Shown piece by piece: positions 45,186 to 53,912 of a stretch of 63,225 bases of DNA. The DNA comes from Singulisphaera sp. GP187 (GTDB lineage: Bacteria > Planctomycetota > Phycisphaerae > Phycisphaerales > SM1A02): NCBI GenBank assembly GCA_945868805.1, contig CAMBMO010000011.1, positions 1 to 63,225 on the forward strand. Reading direction: 5' to 3'. The notes beneath the pieces were generated by a model, which was not told where the DNA came from, ran no database searches, and saw only the letters and a list, made by a program, of their open reading frames with translations. Positions within the stretch are counted from its first letter, which is position 1. Every line of letters begins with the position of its first letter. The position numbers were made by a program, and so were the translations under genes.

Positions 45186-45659
45186 TTAGGGGAATCCAAT
45201 AGCATTTTCCGATCGGATTTGACCGGAAGTTGGTTGCAAGACGAGATCAATGCTCTCGGTTCCGATCCCCGTCGAAAGATGAATTCGTGGTTCAGGTGCG
45301 TCGAGTCCGATATTCAACGCCCCTGAGTGATTGAATGGAATTCCCCCAGCCGGAACGTCCGATACCGTGACCATCACTCCTGTCGCCTCCGAGAATCCGT
45401 TTTGATTGAAACGAACAGTCCCTGCATCGGGCGGTCCCTCAATTATATAACCATCGGAAAGAAATCGGATCTTCGCCGGGTTCGACGGGTTGGCGATGGT
45501 CCACGCTTGCGCGTATTGGATGTCCGCCCAAAGTCGGTGCTTCGCCGCAATCAGTCTCCCCGCGCTCTGGTCAGAGAACATTGGGATTGCAAGTCCGACA
45601 ACGATCGCGATGATGATCGTCGCGATAATGAGTTCGATGAGTGTAAATGCTCGTTTCAT
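45186..45659 (-). CDS. Minor pseudopilin, GspH/FimT-like
   Basis: A 157-residue prepilin. The N-terminus MKRA-FTLIELIIATIIIAIVVG has the prepilin helix with Glu +5, but Ala instead of Gly at -1. The globular part includes a short helix (HRLWADIQYAQAWTIAN) and beta strands, as in GspH/FimT initiators. It lies 3 bp from the GspK-like gene and its stop touches the secretin ATG (TAAATG). It is expected to sit at the tip complex of the pseudopilus. Confidence 0.85.
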   Translation of the reverse strand: MKRAFTLIELIIATIIIAIVVGLAIPMFSDQSAGRLIAAKHRLWADIQYAQAWTIANPSNPAKIRFLSDGYIIEGPPDAGTVRFNQNGFSEATGVMVTVSDVPAGGIPFNHSGALNIGLDAPEPRIHLSTGIGTESIDLVLQPTSGQIRSENAIGFP

Positions 45660-45662
45660 GGT

Positions 45663-47447
45663 TCAGAAGTTGATTTGAATTCGGGTTGGAATCTGCTGCG
45701 TCCCGCCACGAGGCGGCGGCGCGCCTTCAGTGATTCCAGTGATGTCATCGAGAGCATGGTCGTAAAAAAACGATGCCTCATCGCGCAATATGACATGCTT
45801 TGCCGCGATTCGACCGTAAATCTCGGTGCTCCCGCGAAGGATGACGGGATTGGTTGGCATGTAGATCGATCCGACGATGGAACAATTGTTGAAGTCCCAG
45901 AGGAAGATCGATGAGAGGAAGGCGGGGTCGGGATAAATGCGAATTCTCCACGGCTCGATGTACTTTGGCTCTTGAGGGGGGAACGAATCGCAAGCCGTCG
46001 CTATCCATTGATTGAGCCACTTCTTCCGGTGTGGGTCTCCGGCCGCGATCGCGGGATTTGTTTCGAATCCGCAATTGAAATCGCTTCCGATCCACGATCC
46101 GGTCGTGACGAGGTCGTAGGCGACGAACAACAACAGTTGGGAGTTTCGCTTCAGCTCGATCGATGAATTGACCATCTCGAAGCTCTTCGCGTCGAAGTCG
46201 AACCACTGCCTTGCCTTCATCACCAGTTTCACATTGCCATCAATGACAAGTCGACTATTCGAGAGCTGGAACTTGTCATCGATGCGATAGACGCCACTCT
46301 TCAACGTCACGACCGAATTGTTCGTGATACTGAGGTCGCCACCACCGATAGGGATGCCGAAGATCTCATAGCACTTCACGCGAATCGGCGTGAGCGTCAC
46401 CGTCTCCGCGGTATAGGTTCTATTGCCGGTGTACGTCGTTCCAGGGATGAATGATGGTTCAGCCGGTGGAGTGGGCATCACGACGGATGCGCCTGGAGAG
46501 AGTCGAACTGTTTCGACCTCGTCGGCGCTTCCGCCCGTGACTGTGACACTTTCTGCATTCGACGGGTAATAGAGGTATGCCTGTTTCGTTGCGTACGAGT
46601 CGGGATCGAACACCCACGAGGCAGCGAGCGCAGGGTTGCCACCGAGGTACCGGTACACGCGGCTCTCCCCCGCCACATTGACCCCAGCAAACCCTGCTCG
46701 CGATGCCCGAACAAACTGTGTTGGCTTTGCCGCAATCGCGACAGTGATCGTGTTGTACCACCCGTCGATATCGACAGCTTGATCCTCGAAGTAAGCGTCT
46801 TCACCAAAGTACGCCCCCTCGTTGCCTCCCCATGTCGTCATAGCCTGAGTTCCGAGACTGACGGGATAGTTCTGCGCGGCCTTCGGAGAAACTTCCCAAC
46901 GACCAACAAAGTTGTTCCCCTCCATTCGGAAAAGCTTGTTTGCGAAGATCGCGTACTGACCCTTCACCAAACTCTGCAAGCTCATCTGGGCACTCATGGA
47001 ATAGCTCGTTTCGCCAACAGTCACCGTGATGTTTGCCTGAAACTCGGTCGTACTAATCGTTGGCGCCGCTCCCGTCAGAAGATCGGCGACCGTCACATTG
47101 AGTGTCGCTCCATTGATCTGATAATTTGTCAGAAGCGTTCCATCGGCAAGTTCCGCCCGCCACTGCGCCGCAATGATTGCGTCCGGTTGCTGAAAGATTC
47201 CCGCGAGAACCTCTCGCGAAATCGCGAGTCCCTCGGCCGCCGCAAGGCGCGCATGTGCCGCTTCGGTCATGCTTCGACCAACCATCACGCTTCGATCTCG
47301 AGACTTCACGAACGAAGTACCGGCTGTCGCAGCAATTCCGAGTGCGAAGAGCGCCATCAAGAGCGCGACGCCACGGCGATGATGCCCTCGCGAGAGACGC
47401 GACCCAATCGTTTGGCGAGGAGAGGTAGTTGAATGCTTGCGTTTCAT
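45663..47447 (-). CDS. PilX/GspK-like large pseudopilin-associated protein
   Basis: A 594-residue protein. The N-terminus (HHRRGVALLMALFALGIAATAGTSFV) is a GspK/PilX-like prepilin segment: Gly, then V-A-L-L-M, without Glu +5, as is usual for GspK. The rest is a large, mostly beta region with KSGVYRIDDKFQLSNSRLVIDGNVKLVMKARQ-like repeats seen in PilX-linked exported proteins (no more than short pieces recognised). It is much larger than GspK (~330). The ATG overlaps the GspJ-like stop (ATGA at 47444-47447). Confidence 0.75.
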   Translation of the reverse strand: MKRKHSTTSPRQTIGSRLSRGHHRRGVALLMALFALGIAATAGTSFVKSRDRSVMVGRSMTEAAHARLAAAEGLAISREVLAGIFQQPDAIIAAQWRAELADGTLLTNYQINGATLNVTVADLLTGAAPTISTTEFQANITVTVGETSYSMSAQMSLQSLVKGQYAIFANKLFRMEGNNFVGRWEVSPKAAQNYPVSLGTQAMTTWGGNEGAYFGEDAYFEDQAVDIDGWYNTITVAIAAKPTQFVRASRAGFAGVNVAGESRVYRYLGGNPALAASWVFDPDSYATKQAYLYYPSNAESVTVTGGSADEVETVRLSPGASVVMPTPPAEPSFIPGTTYTGNRTYTAETVTLTPIRVKCYEIFGIPIGGGDLSITNNSVVTLKSGVYRIDDKFQLSNSRLVIDGNVKLVMKARQWFDFDAKSFEMVNSSIELKRNSQLLLFVAYDLVTTGSWIGSDFNCGFETNPAIAAGDPHRKKWLNQWIATACDSFPPQEPKYIEPWRIRIYPDPAFLSSIFLWDFNNCSIVGSIYMPTNPVILRGSTEIYGRIAAKHVILRDEASFFYDHALDDITGITEGAPPPRGGTQQIPTRIQINF

Positions 47448-48166
47448 GAGTCAGGCTCCGAACAGATGGGATGCTGGTCAAAGAACGCCAACGCGCTTTC
47501 CAAGCGCACCTCGGCTCGCATCGGATGTCGATCATTCAAGACCTCAAACGCGAACTCGACTCCGATCGAGTGATTGAGACAGCAGTTGTGGTCTTGCCAG
47601 ATGAATCGCGGAGCAGGAGTTTCGTTTTCAGCTAGATCGGGTGATCCGAGACCGAATGCAATGGGCGATCGGCGCAACAATTCCGAGTCGCGGAGATGAA
47701 AGAACAGGTTGTTCCAGTAATCCTGATCAATTGTGAAGTAGACCTCTGACTCGCCCGAAGGAATCAACTCCGGCTTTACGGTCCACTCGATCAGACTCCA
47801 CGATTCGTCCACATCCTGTACGAATTCGAACCAGTGGAGTTCGTCTTCGATGAGATCGATTCGATCGAATGCGCAGTTGGCTCCGCTTCCTGACTCTGCG
47901 AGGGTTTCTGCGGGGAGCCAGAGCAACACACGTTGCTGGCTGACCGAAAGTGACATTCGCGTCTTCAACGATACAAGTCCGAGATGCGCTTGAATGCTTG
48001 CGCTTCGAACGATTGCTTCGCTGCGTAGATCTTGAACTGCGATCGCCGTCAGGAATCCGCTGATCAGCGACACGACCGTTGCGGCAACGAGCGTCGTCAC
48101 CAACATCGCGATCATGAGCTCGATAAACGTGAATCCATGCCGTGCGTGTTTCATGGCGTATCTCAT
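47444..48166 (-). CDS. Minor pseudopilin, GspJ/PilW-like
   Basis: A 240-residue prepilin. ARHG-FTFIELMIAMLVTTLVAATV carries Gly -1, Phe +1 and Glu +5, a canonical processing site. The globular domain is beta-rich, with several Trp and Cys residues (DQDYWNNLFFHLRD; HNCCLNHSI). ATG 48166 overlaps the TGA of the GspI-like gene (ATGA), so an upstream extension of the frame is rejected. ATG 48154 is a second possible start. Confidence 0.85.
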   Translation of the reverse strand: MRYAMKHARHGFTFIELMIAMLVTTLVAATVVSLISGFLTAIAVQDLRSEAIVRSASIQAHLGLVSLKTRMSLSVSQQRVLLWLPAETLAESGSGANCAFDRIDLIEDELHWFEFVQDVDESWSLIEWTVKPELIPSGESEVYFTIDQDYWNNLFFHLRDSELLRRSPIAFGLGSPDLAENETPAPRFIWQDHNCCLNHSIGVEFAFEVLNDRHPMRAEVRLESALAFFDQHPICSEPDS

Positions 48167-48660
48167 GGTGATGCTTGCCCCACTTCCTCGATCGTTCGAG
48201 GGCGAAACCTCTTGAGCGTCGCGAGTGGGCGTGGATGTCCGTTCCAAGTGTCCGCGACATCGACTTCGATCAGGAATCCAGGAATGACGAGCCCTGGAAA
48301 GTCGGGGACGGTTAATGCCGCTGAACTCACGATTGTGTGCCGCCCCATCCCGTCGTACGAAACACAGAAGACCACGCCACTGGGCGTTTGCATTTCGCCA
48401 ACACCCTCAGTTTCGTCCGATGGGGTCAATGTGTTGTACGACGTCGCCAAAAATTCAGCGACGCGCGACTCTGCGGCAGTACCGGCAAGTGCCATGAGAA
48501 GAGCTTCTTCCTGTGCAGCGAGTCCTCCCTGGACTGACATGCCCATAATGCTCGCCGCAACGACTAAGACCGCCATCGCGACGAGGCATTCCATCAGGGT
48601 CATGGCACGGCGTATTGCACGCATGCCCATTCCCTCGGCTCGTTTGAACATCGAATCCAT
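48163..48660 (-). CDS. Minor pseudopilin, GspI/PilV-like
   Basis: A 165-residue prepilin and the first gene of the minus arm. IRRA-MTLMECLVAMAVLVVAASIM has Glu +5, but Ala at -1 and Met at +1 where Gly and Phe/Met are usual. The remaining ~130 residues are a small beta domain without cysteine pairs. GspI normally nucleates the tip with GspJ and GspK, which are the next genes. The ATG at 48660 is 203 bp from the divergent pilin gene. Confidence 0.82.
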   Translation of the reverse strand: MDSMFKRAEGMGMRAIRRAMTLMECLVAMAVLVVAASIMGMSVQGGLAAQEEALLMALAGTAAESRVAEFLATSYNTLTPSDETEGVGEMQTPSGVVFCVSYDGMGRHTIVSSAALTVPDFPGLVIPGFLIEVDVADTWNGHPRPLATLKRFRPRTIEEVGQASP

Positions 48661-48863
48661 ACATCAATCATTTGTTTCCAGACCGCTCGTTGCAACAAAT
48701 CATGCCATTATCGGGGACAAAAACATGAGGAAAATTGTCAAGTTCGCTTGTGTCGCGTTCGGGAGAATCCGATTGTTTGGGTGTTGGACAGCGAATGTCG
48801 CCGTCCTGCTCTACATCGGGCGTGTCGTGCTCGCACGAACGCCTCAACCTGAGGAGGTTCTCA

Positions 48864-49223
48864 ATGATTGCTCGTAACATTAAGCGTGGATTCACACTGA
48901 TTGAAATTCTGATTGTCGTCGTCATCCTTGGTGTCCTGGCAGCGCTCGTCGTGCCATCGGTCACAAGTGCGTTGGGCGATGCTCAGACGGAAGCGGCCGA
49001 TGCCCGCGGAAGTCAGATTCTCACCATGATCACTCGTTATAACCAGTTCCTTCCTGGTGGCGGTACTGCCATCGGAACTGCAAACGGCGCGATCGCGGCG
49101 GCGGATCTCACCAAACTTGTGACAGCTGGATACTGCACAACGTCAGACATCGAGAACCAACTCGACGCGAATAACGCGGCGACTTGGACATTCGCAGCTG
49201 GCAAAGTCATCCCAACCCCTTGA
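48864..49223 (+). CDS. Major pseudopilin, GspG-like
   Basis: A 119-residue prepilin, the first gene of the plus arm. IKRG-FTLIEILIVVVILGVLAALVVP is a canonical processing site and helix (Gly -1, Glu +5). The small globular part (TMITRYNQFLPGG; TAGYCTTSDIENQLDAN) resembles GspG-type pilins with a single Cys and no Ca2+-site recognised. ATG 48864 has a strong GAGGAGG 6 nt upstream. A stable 17-bp hairpin and 149 bp of non-coding DNA separate it from pilM. Confidence 0.9.
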   Translation: MIARNIKRGFTLIEILIVVVILGVLAALVVPSVTSALGDAQTEAADARGSQILTMITRYNQFLPGGGTAIGTANGAIAAADLTKLVTAGYCTTSDIENQLDANNAATWTFAAGKVIPTP

Positions 49224-49293
49224 GGTTGAGACGAGCCCCTTCGGATGGGTATCACTCGGGCGCCCTGCGGTGGTTGCCTGAGCGCGTAGAGCA

Positions 49294-49331
49294 GCGCGCC
49301 GCGGATGGAAATCGTTCCGTCCGTGGCGCGC
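49294..49331 (+). terminator. 17-bp stem-loop between the pilin and pilM genes (attenuator-like)
   Basis: Left arm 49294-49310 pairs with right arm 49315-49331 around the loop ATCG; 15 Watson-Crick and 2 G-U pairs, with GCGCGCC/GGCGCGC at the base. It starts 70 bp after the pilin stop. A weak T-run (TCTTT) follows at 49333-49338. Such a hairpin downstream of a major pilin gene could end most transcripts or stabilise the pilin mRNA, giving pilin excess over the machinery genes. Confidence 0.6.
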
Positions 49332-49358
49332 AGTCTTTGATGGAGGTTGGTCGATTGC

Positions 49359-49364
49359 AAAGGA
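49359..49364 (+). promoter_or_regulatory. Shine-Dalgarno favouring a GTG start for pilM
   Basis: AAAGGA ends 8 nt before GTG 49373. ATG 49364 lies on the SD itself and ATG 49340 has no suitable site upstream, so GTG 49373 is the best start. Confidence 0.55.
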
Positions 49365-49372
49365 TGATTTCC

Positions 49373-50386
49373 GTGTTCAAGTCCCCCAGCCAACGAAATC
49401 AAATCGCAGTGGAGTGCGACGAGCGAGTCATTAGGCTCCTCCAACTCGGCGGAAGTGGCGCCACTCCGGCCGTTCATGCAGTCGCAACTCTCGCAACGCC
49501 CGAACCCGGTTCGGATGAAGCAACCAGCGACGAACATCTTGTTCGTCGAATCAAGGAAGCTCTACGGGGAGGCGGATTCTCTGGACGCGCATGCACAATC
49601 TCACTGCCGTCAAAGTCGATCCTGACCGAGTGCATCGAGTTGCCGGCGCTCGCAAGCGATGAAATGAAGGAGAGCGTTTCGTGGACGGCGGTCGATCGCC
49701 TCGGCGTCGACCGAAGCAATGTCGTCGCCGGACACCTGCCGATTCGAGCTGGAACGCTCGGGGGACCCTCTTCGGAGGTCCTCGTCGTAGCGACACTGCG
49801 AGATTCAGTCAATCGAATTGCAAGCCTCGTGACACAAGCAGGGTTGGAACCGCACCGAGCCGAACTCGGATCGCTCGCGGCGATGCGCTTGGCGTGGGGT
49901 CAAGTCAAGTCGATGGCAAGTATCCCGCAATTCGCATTCCTTCACCTTGAATCGGAACGAGCCACGCTCGCACTTCTCAACGGAAGCGGTCTCGCCTTTC
50001 ATCGCTCCTTTGCGTGGGAGTCGAGTGCCGACCTCAATCGGGGATCGATTCCAGTCGCTGGAGCCGAAGATGAATCTCATGCATGGCGGTGGCGCCAGAT
50101 GGCTGAGGAAATCTTGCTCTGCCTACGACATGTCGAACGACGTGCTGTTGGATCGTGGCCTGCCTTCATTCTCATGAGCGGCTCACTCGCAGAAGAACCG
50201 GGTGTCGCTTCGGCGATTCGGTCGGTCTGCGGTGCAGAGACTCGCATCATGGACGCGGAGCAGTTCGCAGATTGGTCGATGGTCGACCGTCCGCGCGGAC
50301 CGCTCTCGGCGTGGACCTCGCTCCTTTCAATGGCATTGCCGACGACTGCTGCGCTTGCGATCAAGACCCAGAAGAGGGTCGCATGA
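49373..50386 (+). CDS. PilM-like pilus assembly protein
   Basis: A 337-residue actin-fold cytoplasmic protein. The start FKSPSQRNQIAVECDERVIRLLQL is the strand pair normally seen at the head of PilM. FSGRACTISLPSKSILTECIELP is the typical helix-strand block, and SEVLVVATLRDSVNRIASLVTQAGLEPHRAELGSLAAMR matches the usual middle. PilM bridges PilN to the ATPase side of the machine. The GTG start is chosen on its Shine-Dalgarno. The stop overlaps the next ATG (ATGA at 50383). Confidence 0.85.
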   Translation: MFKSPSQRNQIAVECDERVIRLLQLGGSGATPAVHAVATLATPEPGSDEATSDEHLVRRIKEALRGGGFSGRACTISLPSKSILTECIELPALASDEMKESVSWTAVDRLGVDRSNVVAGHLPIRAGTLGGPSSEVLVVATLRDSVNRIASLVTQAGLEPHRAELGSLAAMRLAWGQVKSMASIPQFAFLHLESERATLALLNGSGLAFHRSFAWESSADLNRGSIPVAGAEDESHAWRWRQMAEEILLCLRHVERRAVGSWPAFILMSGSLAEEPGVASAIRSVCGAETRIMDAEQFADWSMVDRPRGPLSAWTSLLSMALPTTAALAIKTQKRVA

Positions 50387-51063
50387 GCGACTTCTTCGTC
50401 GATCTCCTACCAGACGACGCGCGGAAGATTTTCCGTCGGCGCGCTCAGTTCCGAATCGTAAAACTCGGTTCGATCCTCGCTCTCACGATCGCAACGGGGG
50501 TCGTCTTTAATTCCTTCGTCGAATTGCGTCGAGCTCATGCGGAGCATGATGTCATCATGGCACTCAGGGATCGATCAAGCAAGATCGACGAACTCGTCAA
50601 TCAGTCCCTCCAGGAACGATCCGCCCTTCGCTCCGAAATCGCCGCCGACGCAATGCTTCGCTCCCCTGTCAGCACGAGCACCATCATCGCGACCCTGTCG
50701 CACCTTCTTCCAGAGGGAAGCTGGCTCGAGTCCATGCGCATCGCGCTCGAAGAACAAAAGGTCGGCAAGACTCCGTCCACGTCACGACCGACCTACCTCG
50801 TGATGATGAACGGTATGGCACCCTCTGCGCAAGCTGTACAGGACTTCGCCGCCGAGCTTCGAAAGAATCCGCCGTTCTCGGCAGTCACGGTGCTGGAACA
50901 ACGAGCCGCTCCCAAATCGGGGGGAGGATCGGAACAACAATTCGTCATGCGTGTGCGTCTCGATCCATCTATGGCGGGATCTGATGTCGGCGACACCAGT
51001 CGTTCATGGAGTAAGGCGGTCGCGGTCCATCCGACCAACTCCGCAGGAGACACTCTCCGATGA
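50383..51063 (+). CDS. PilN-like pilus assembly protein
   Basis: A 226-residue bitopic protein: short cytoplasmic start (MSDFFVDLLPDDARKIFRRR, with the N-F-D/L-P-like motif used to bind PilM), one membrane helix (~27-44), a coiled coil (~50-95), and a ferredoxin-like periplasmic domain with STIIATLSHLLPEGSWLESMRI. It joins PilM to PilO. It is translationally coupled to both neighbours by ATGA overlaps. Confidence 0.82.
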   Translation: MSDFFVDLLPDDARKIFRRRAQFRIVKLGSILALTIATGVVFNSFVELRRAHAEHDVIMALRDRSSKIDELVNQSLQERSALRSEIAADAMLRSPVSTSTIIATLSHLLPEGSWLESMRIALEEQKVGKTPSTSRPTYLVMMNGMAPSAQAVQDFAAELRKNPPFSAVTVLEQRAAPKSGGGSEQQFVMRVRLDPSMAGSDVGDTSRSWSKAVAVHPTNSAGDTLR

Positions 51064-51608
51064 AGCTCAGCCCATTTTGGATCTGGGCCATCGCCCCAAC
51101 TGCGTTCAGCCTCGCGGTGATCGGATTCGTTGCCTTCCCGAACTACCAAACCGCGAGCACGATGCGAGCCGACAGCAGTCAACTCTCCCACGCGACCGAC
51201 CAATATCTCGTCCAGAGGGATGAATTCGATCGTCTGGGTGTCGAACTCAATGGACTCCGGTCGCAGCGCGACGAGAGCGGACACACCGTCCGACATGATG
51301 TCAACGAAAGCAAACTGATCTCGTCGCTGACTCGCCCAATCGATGGCACGGATGTGTTGGATCAATCCATTCGCATCGGTGACCGGGCGAAGCTGTCGGT
51401 GCAACCCGCGGGACTCTCGCTCGATCATCGAGCGATCGAAATGGAAATGACAGGATCATTCGACGCCGTCTTTCTCGCGGTTCGAACTGCGGAAAGCGAA
51501 GCGGGCATGACCCGTGTGCGATTGATCGACATCCGTCGCAATGGACCGCAAGTGCAAGTCAATGTCGGAATCGACGAGTTTTTCCACTCCAGCGAGGACA
51601 AACAGTAA
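51060..51608 (+). CDS. PilO-like pilus assembly protein
   Basis: A 182-residue bitopic protein with an N-terminal helix (FWIWAIAPTAFSLAVIGFVAF), a coiled coil with DQYLVQRDEFDRLGVELNGL, and a small alpha/beta domain (MEMTGSFDAVFLAVRTAESEAGMTRVRL) typical of PilO. It is expected to pair with PilN in the inner-membrane platform. The ATG overlaps the pilN stop and the stop overlaps the next ATG (TAATG). Confidence 0.8.
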   Translation: MKLSPFWIWAIAPTAFSLAVIGFVAFPNYQTASTMRADSSQLSHATDQYLVQRDEFDRLGVELNGLRSQRDESGHTVRHDVNESKLISSLTRPIDGTDVLDQSIRIGDRAKLSVQPAGLSLDHRAIEMEMTGSFDAVFLAVRTAESEAGMTRVRLIDIRRNGPQVQVNVGIDEFFHSSEDKQ

Positions 51609-52141
51609 TGTCGTTCGCCAATCGCTGGAGCGCATTCGCCTCGAAACTCGGCACATCGCCACGACAGCTCGTGATCTTGCTCTCGTCAGCGGCGGTCGCG
51701 ATCTGCATCTTCGGGGGCAAGTTGCTGATCGCTCCAAAGTCCGCCATCGCCGCACCAACTCTCGCCGCGCCGATCGCGGCGCCCAAGATTGTGGAGCCAG
51801 CCCCGACTGCGATACCCGAAGTCTTTCTCAAGGCCATACCACACTGGAATCTCGCGTCGAATCCAGCTCGCAATCCATTCACCTCTCCCGAAGATTTGCG
51901 TCTCGCGGCGGGATTTGGGTCACCTGACCAGAAGGGCTCAAGCGGTTCTGTGAAGACTGGTCTCGTGCTGCACGCCACGCTCGACCGATCATTCGCCGTG
52001 ATCAACGGAAAGACCATTCGCATCGGCGACTCTTGGAGCGATCCCAGTACCGGACTCTCCTTGCGACTCGTAGAAGTCGGGGAGCGAAACGCACGACTCA
52101 CCTGTGGCTCACAGGAGATCGAACTTTCGCTCGACGGTTGA
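51608..52141 (+). CDS. PilP/GspC-like inner-membrane protein
   Basis: A 177-residue protein with a membrane anchor (~20-42), an Ala/Pro-rich linker, and a small beta domain (TGLVLHATLDRSFAVINGKTIRIGDSW; LVEVGERNARLTCGSQEIELSL) resembling the PilP/GspC HR domain that contacts the secretin. The order after PilM-N-O supports this. Sequence match is weak, so it is assigned mainly by size, topology and position. Confidence 0.68.
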   Translation: MSFANRWSAFASKLGTSPRQLVILLSSAAVAICIFGGKLLIAPKSAIAAPTLAAPIAAPKIVEPAPTAIPEVFLKAIPHWNLASNPARNPFTSPEDLRLAAGFGSPDQKGSSGSVKTGLVLHATLDRSFAVINGKTIRIGDSWSDPSTGLSLRLVEVGERNARLTCGSQEIELSLDG

Positions 52142-52142
52142 T

Positions 52143-53912
52143 TTGTCAATTTTGGATTTGGACACTCACTTGAACGATTCACCACCACCAGTCTCAGTCT
52201 CGCTCGGACAAGTCCTGATGGACTCGGGGATCCTTACGTCCGAGCAACTCCGCGATGCACTTCTCGCCCAGTCGGGTGACTCCCAGCGCAAAATGCTCGG
52301 CGAGATCCTGATCGAGCGAGGCTTCGTATCGCAAGAGCAGTTGCTCCGCGCCCTTGCCCGCGCGAAGTCGCTCGAATTCATCGAAAACCCATCGGAGATT
52401 GCAGACCCAGGTGTTCGTGCTCTTGTGCCGGAGGCGATCCGCAATGAGCACATGGTGCTCCCGATTTCGCTCGCCGAGGGCGAGCTCGTGGTTTGCACAG
52501 CGAACCCCGACGACTTTGTCGTCACGGAACACCTCGCCCGCATGACGGGATTTCGAATTCGAGTCACTGTCAGCACTCCAAGCGCCCTCGAAATTGCATT
52601 CGCGGTTCCGACACCGGAAGTTGATTCAGCGAACGATCGATCGGGCGCGCAGACGCAAGAGATCGTTGCAGAGCTTTTGGACAATCTCGATGATGTCGTT
52701 GGAGCGGTCACCGAAACTCAAACAGCCGAGATGTCTGGCAGCGCCGACGAGGCGTCGAGCGGTCCGGTAGTGAGACTGGTGAATCACATCATCGCGTGCG
52801 CGGTCGCCGAAGGAGCGTCCGACATTCACATCGAACCCGACGATGGACAGTTGCGCGTTCGCTTGCGCATTGATGGCGTGCTGCATGTTCGAATCAAACC
52901 CCCCCACCGAATGCACTCTGCGATCGCCAGCCGAATCAAGATCATGTCGCGACTCGACATTTCGGAGCGTCGTGTCCCGCAAGATGGCGAAATTAGCGTC
53001 CGCGTGAATGGACGCCCGATCGACCTTCGCGTCTCGACGCTGCCAGGCAAGTTTGGCGAGAAAGTCGTCATGCGAGTGATCGATGTTGGTGGAGCACGAA
53101 TCGGGCTTGAAAAACTCGGATTCCGCGCATCGACCGAAGCTACATTTCGAAAGGTGATCGACGAGCCACACGGCGTCGTCCTCGTCACTGGACCCACCGG
53201 CAGCGGAAAGTCGACGACTCTTTATTCCGTACTCGCGGGCTTCGACACTGAAAGTCTCAATGTTTCGACCGTCGAAGACCCTGTTGAGAGCAATCTGCCA
53301 GGGGTCCATCAAACCCAAATGAATGTCAAGGCTGGACTGACCTTCGCGGGTGCGCTTCGGTCGCTCCTGCGTCAGGATCCCGACATCATCATGGTCGGAG
53401 AAATTCGAGACGGAGAGACGGCGCAGACGGCTGTTCAAGCCGCGCTCACCGGACATCTTGTGCTTTCGACGCTTCATACCAACGACGCCCCGAGTGCTGT
53501 CACCCGTTTGACCAATCTCGGAGTCGAGCCATTCCTCGTGGCTGCGAGCCTTCGAGGAGTTCTGGCGCAGCGACTCGTTCGACGTATGTGCTCGCAGTGC
53601 AAAACGGCCTTCGTCCCTGATGCGCACGAGTGCGCGAGCATGGGCAAGTACGGTCAAGGAGTGACGGAACTTATGAAGGGAATCGGGTGCAGAAAGTGCC
53701 ACGAGCGTGGCTACTCCGGTCGACTCGGACTGTACGAACTTCTTGTTCCCAACAATCAGATTTTGGACGCAATCTCGGCGCGAGCCGACCTGAATGCGAT
53801 TCGCGAATTGCTCGCCAAGCAGGGATTTGAATCATTGTGGGACGACGGCATTCATAAGGTGCTCGCCGGACTCACCACACTGGAGGAAATACATGGCGCT
53901 TGCCGTCGCTGA
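52143..53912 (+). CDS. Type II secretion/type IV pilus assembly ATPase, GspE/PilB-like
   Basis: An about 589-residue hexameric ATPase. An MshEN-type N-domain (GQVLMDSGILTSEQLRDAL; LGEILIERGFVSQEQLL) leads to the core: ASDIHIEPDDGQLRVRLRIDG, Walker A GPTGSGKSTT (~350-359), the Asp box TVEDPVE, Walker B DPDIIMVGEIRDGETAQTA and the His box HLVLSTLHTNDAPSA. A four-Cys zinc site (CSQCKTAF...CRKCHERGYSGR) is intact. The start is unsettled: TTG 52143, 52152 or 52158 follow the pilP stop and GTG 52104 overlaps it. Confidence 0.93.
   Translation: MSILDLDTHLNDSPPPVSVSLGQVLMDSGILTSEQLRDALLAQSGDSQRKMLGEILIERGFVSQEQLLRALARAKSLEFIENPSEIADPGVRALVPEAIRNEHMVLPISLAEGELVVCTANPDDFVVTEHLARMTGFRIRVTVSTPSALEIAFAVPTPEVDSANDRSGAQTQEIVAELLDNLDDVVGAVTETQTAEMSGSADEASSGPVVRLVNHIIACAVAEGASDIHIEPDDGQLRVRLRIDGVLHVRIKPPHRMHSAIASRIKIMSRLDISERRVPQDGEISVRVNGRPIDLRVSTLPGKFGEKVVMRVIDVGGARIGLEKLGFRASTEATFRKVIDEPHGVVLVTGPTGSGKSTTLYSVLAGFDTESLNVSTVEDPVESNLPGVHQTQMNVKAGLTFAGALRSLLRQDPDIIMVGEIRDGETAQTAVQAALTGHLVLSTLHTNDAPSAVTRLTNLGVEPFLVAASLRGVLAQRLVRRMCSQCKTAFVPDAHECASMGKYGQGVTELMKGIGCRKCHERGYSGRLGLYELLVPNNQILDAISARADLNAIRELLAKQGFESLWDDGIHKVLAGLTTLEEIHGACRR

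Noticed and set aside
48690-48740. TTGACA and GATAAT on the minus strand as a promoter for the pseudopilin arm
   Set aside because: The spacing is about 23 bp, too long for a sigma-70 promoter, so it is not listed as a feature.
52626-53702. 358-codon open frame on the minus strand
   Set aside because: Antisense to the GspE-like ATPase, with no domain or start context.
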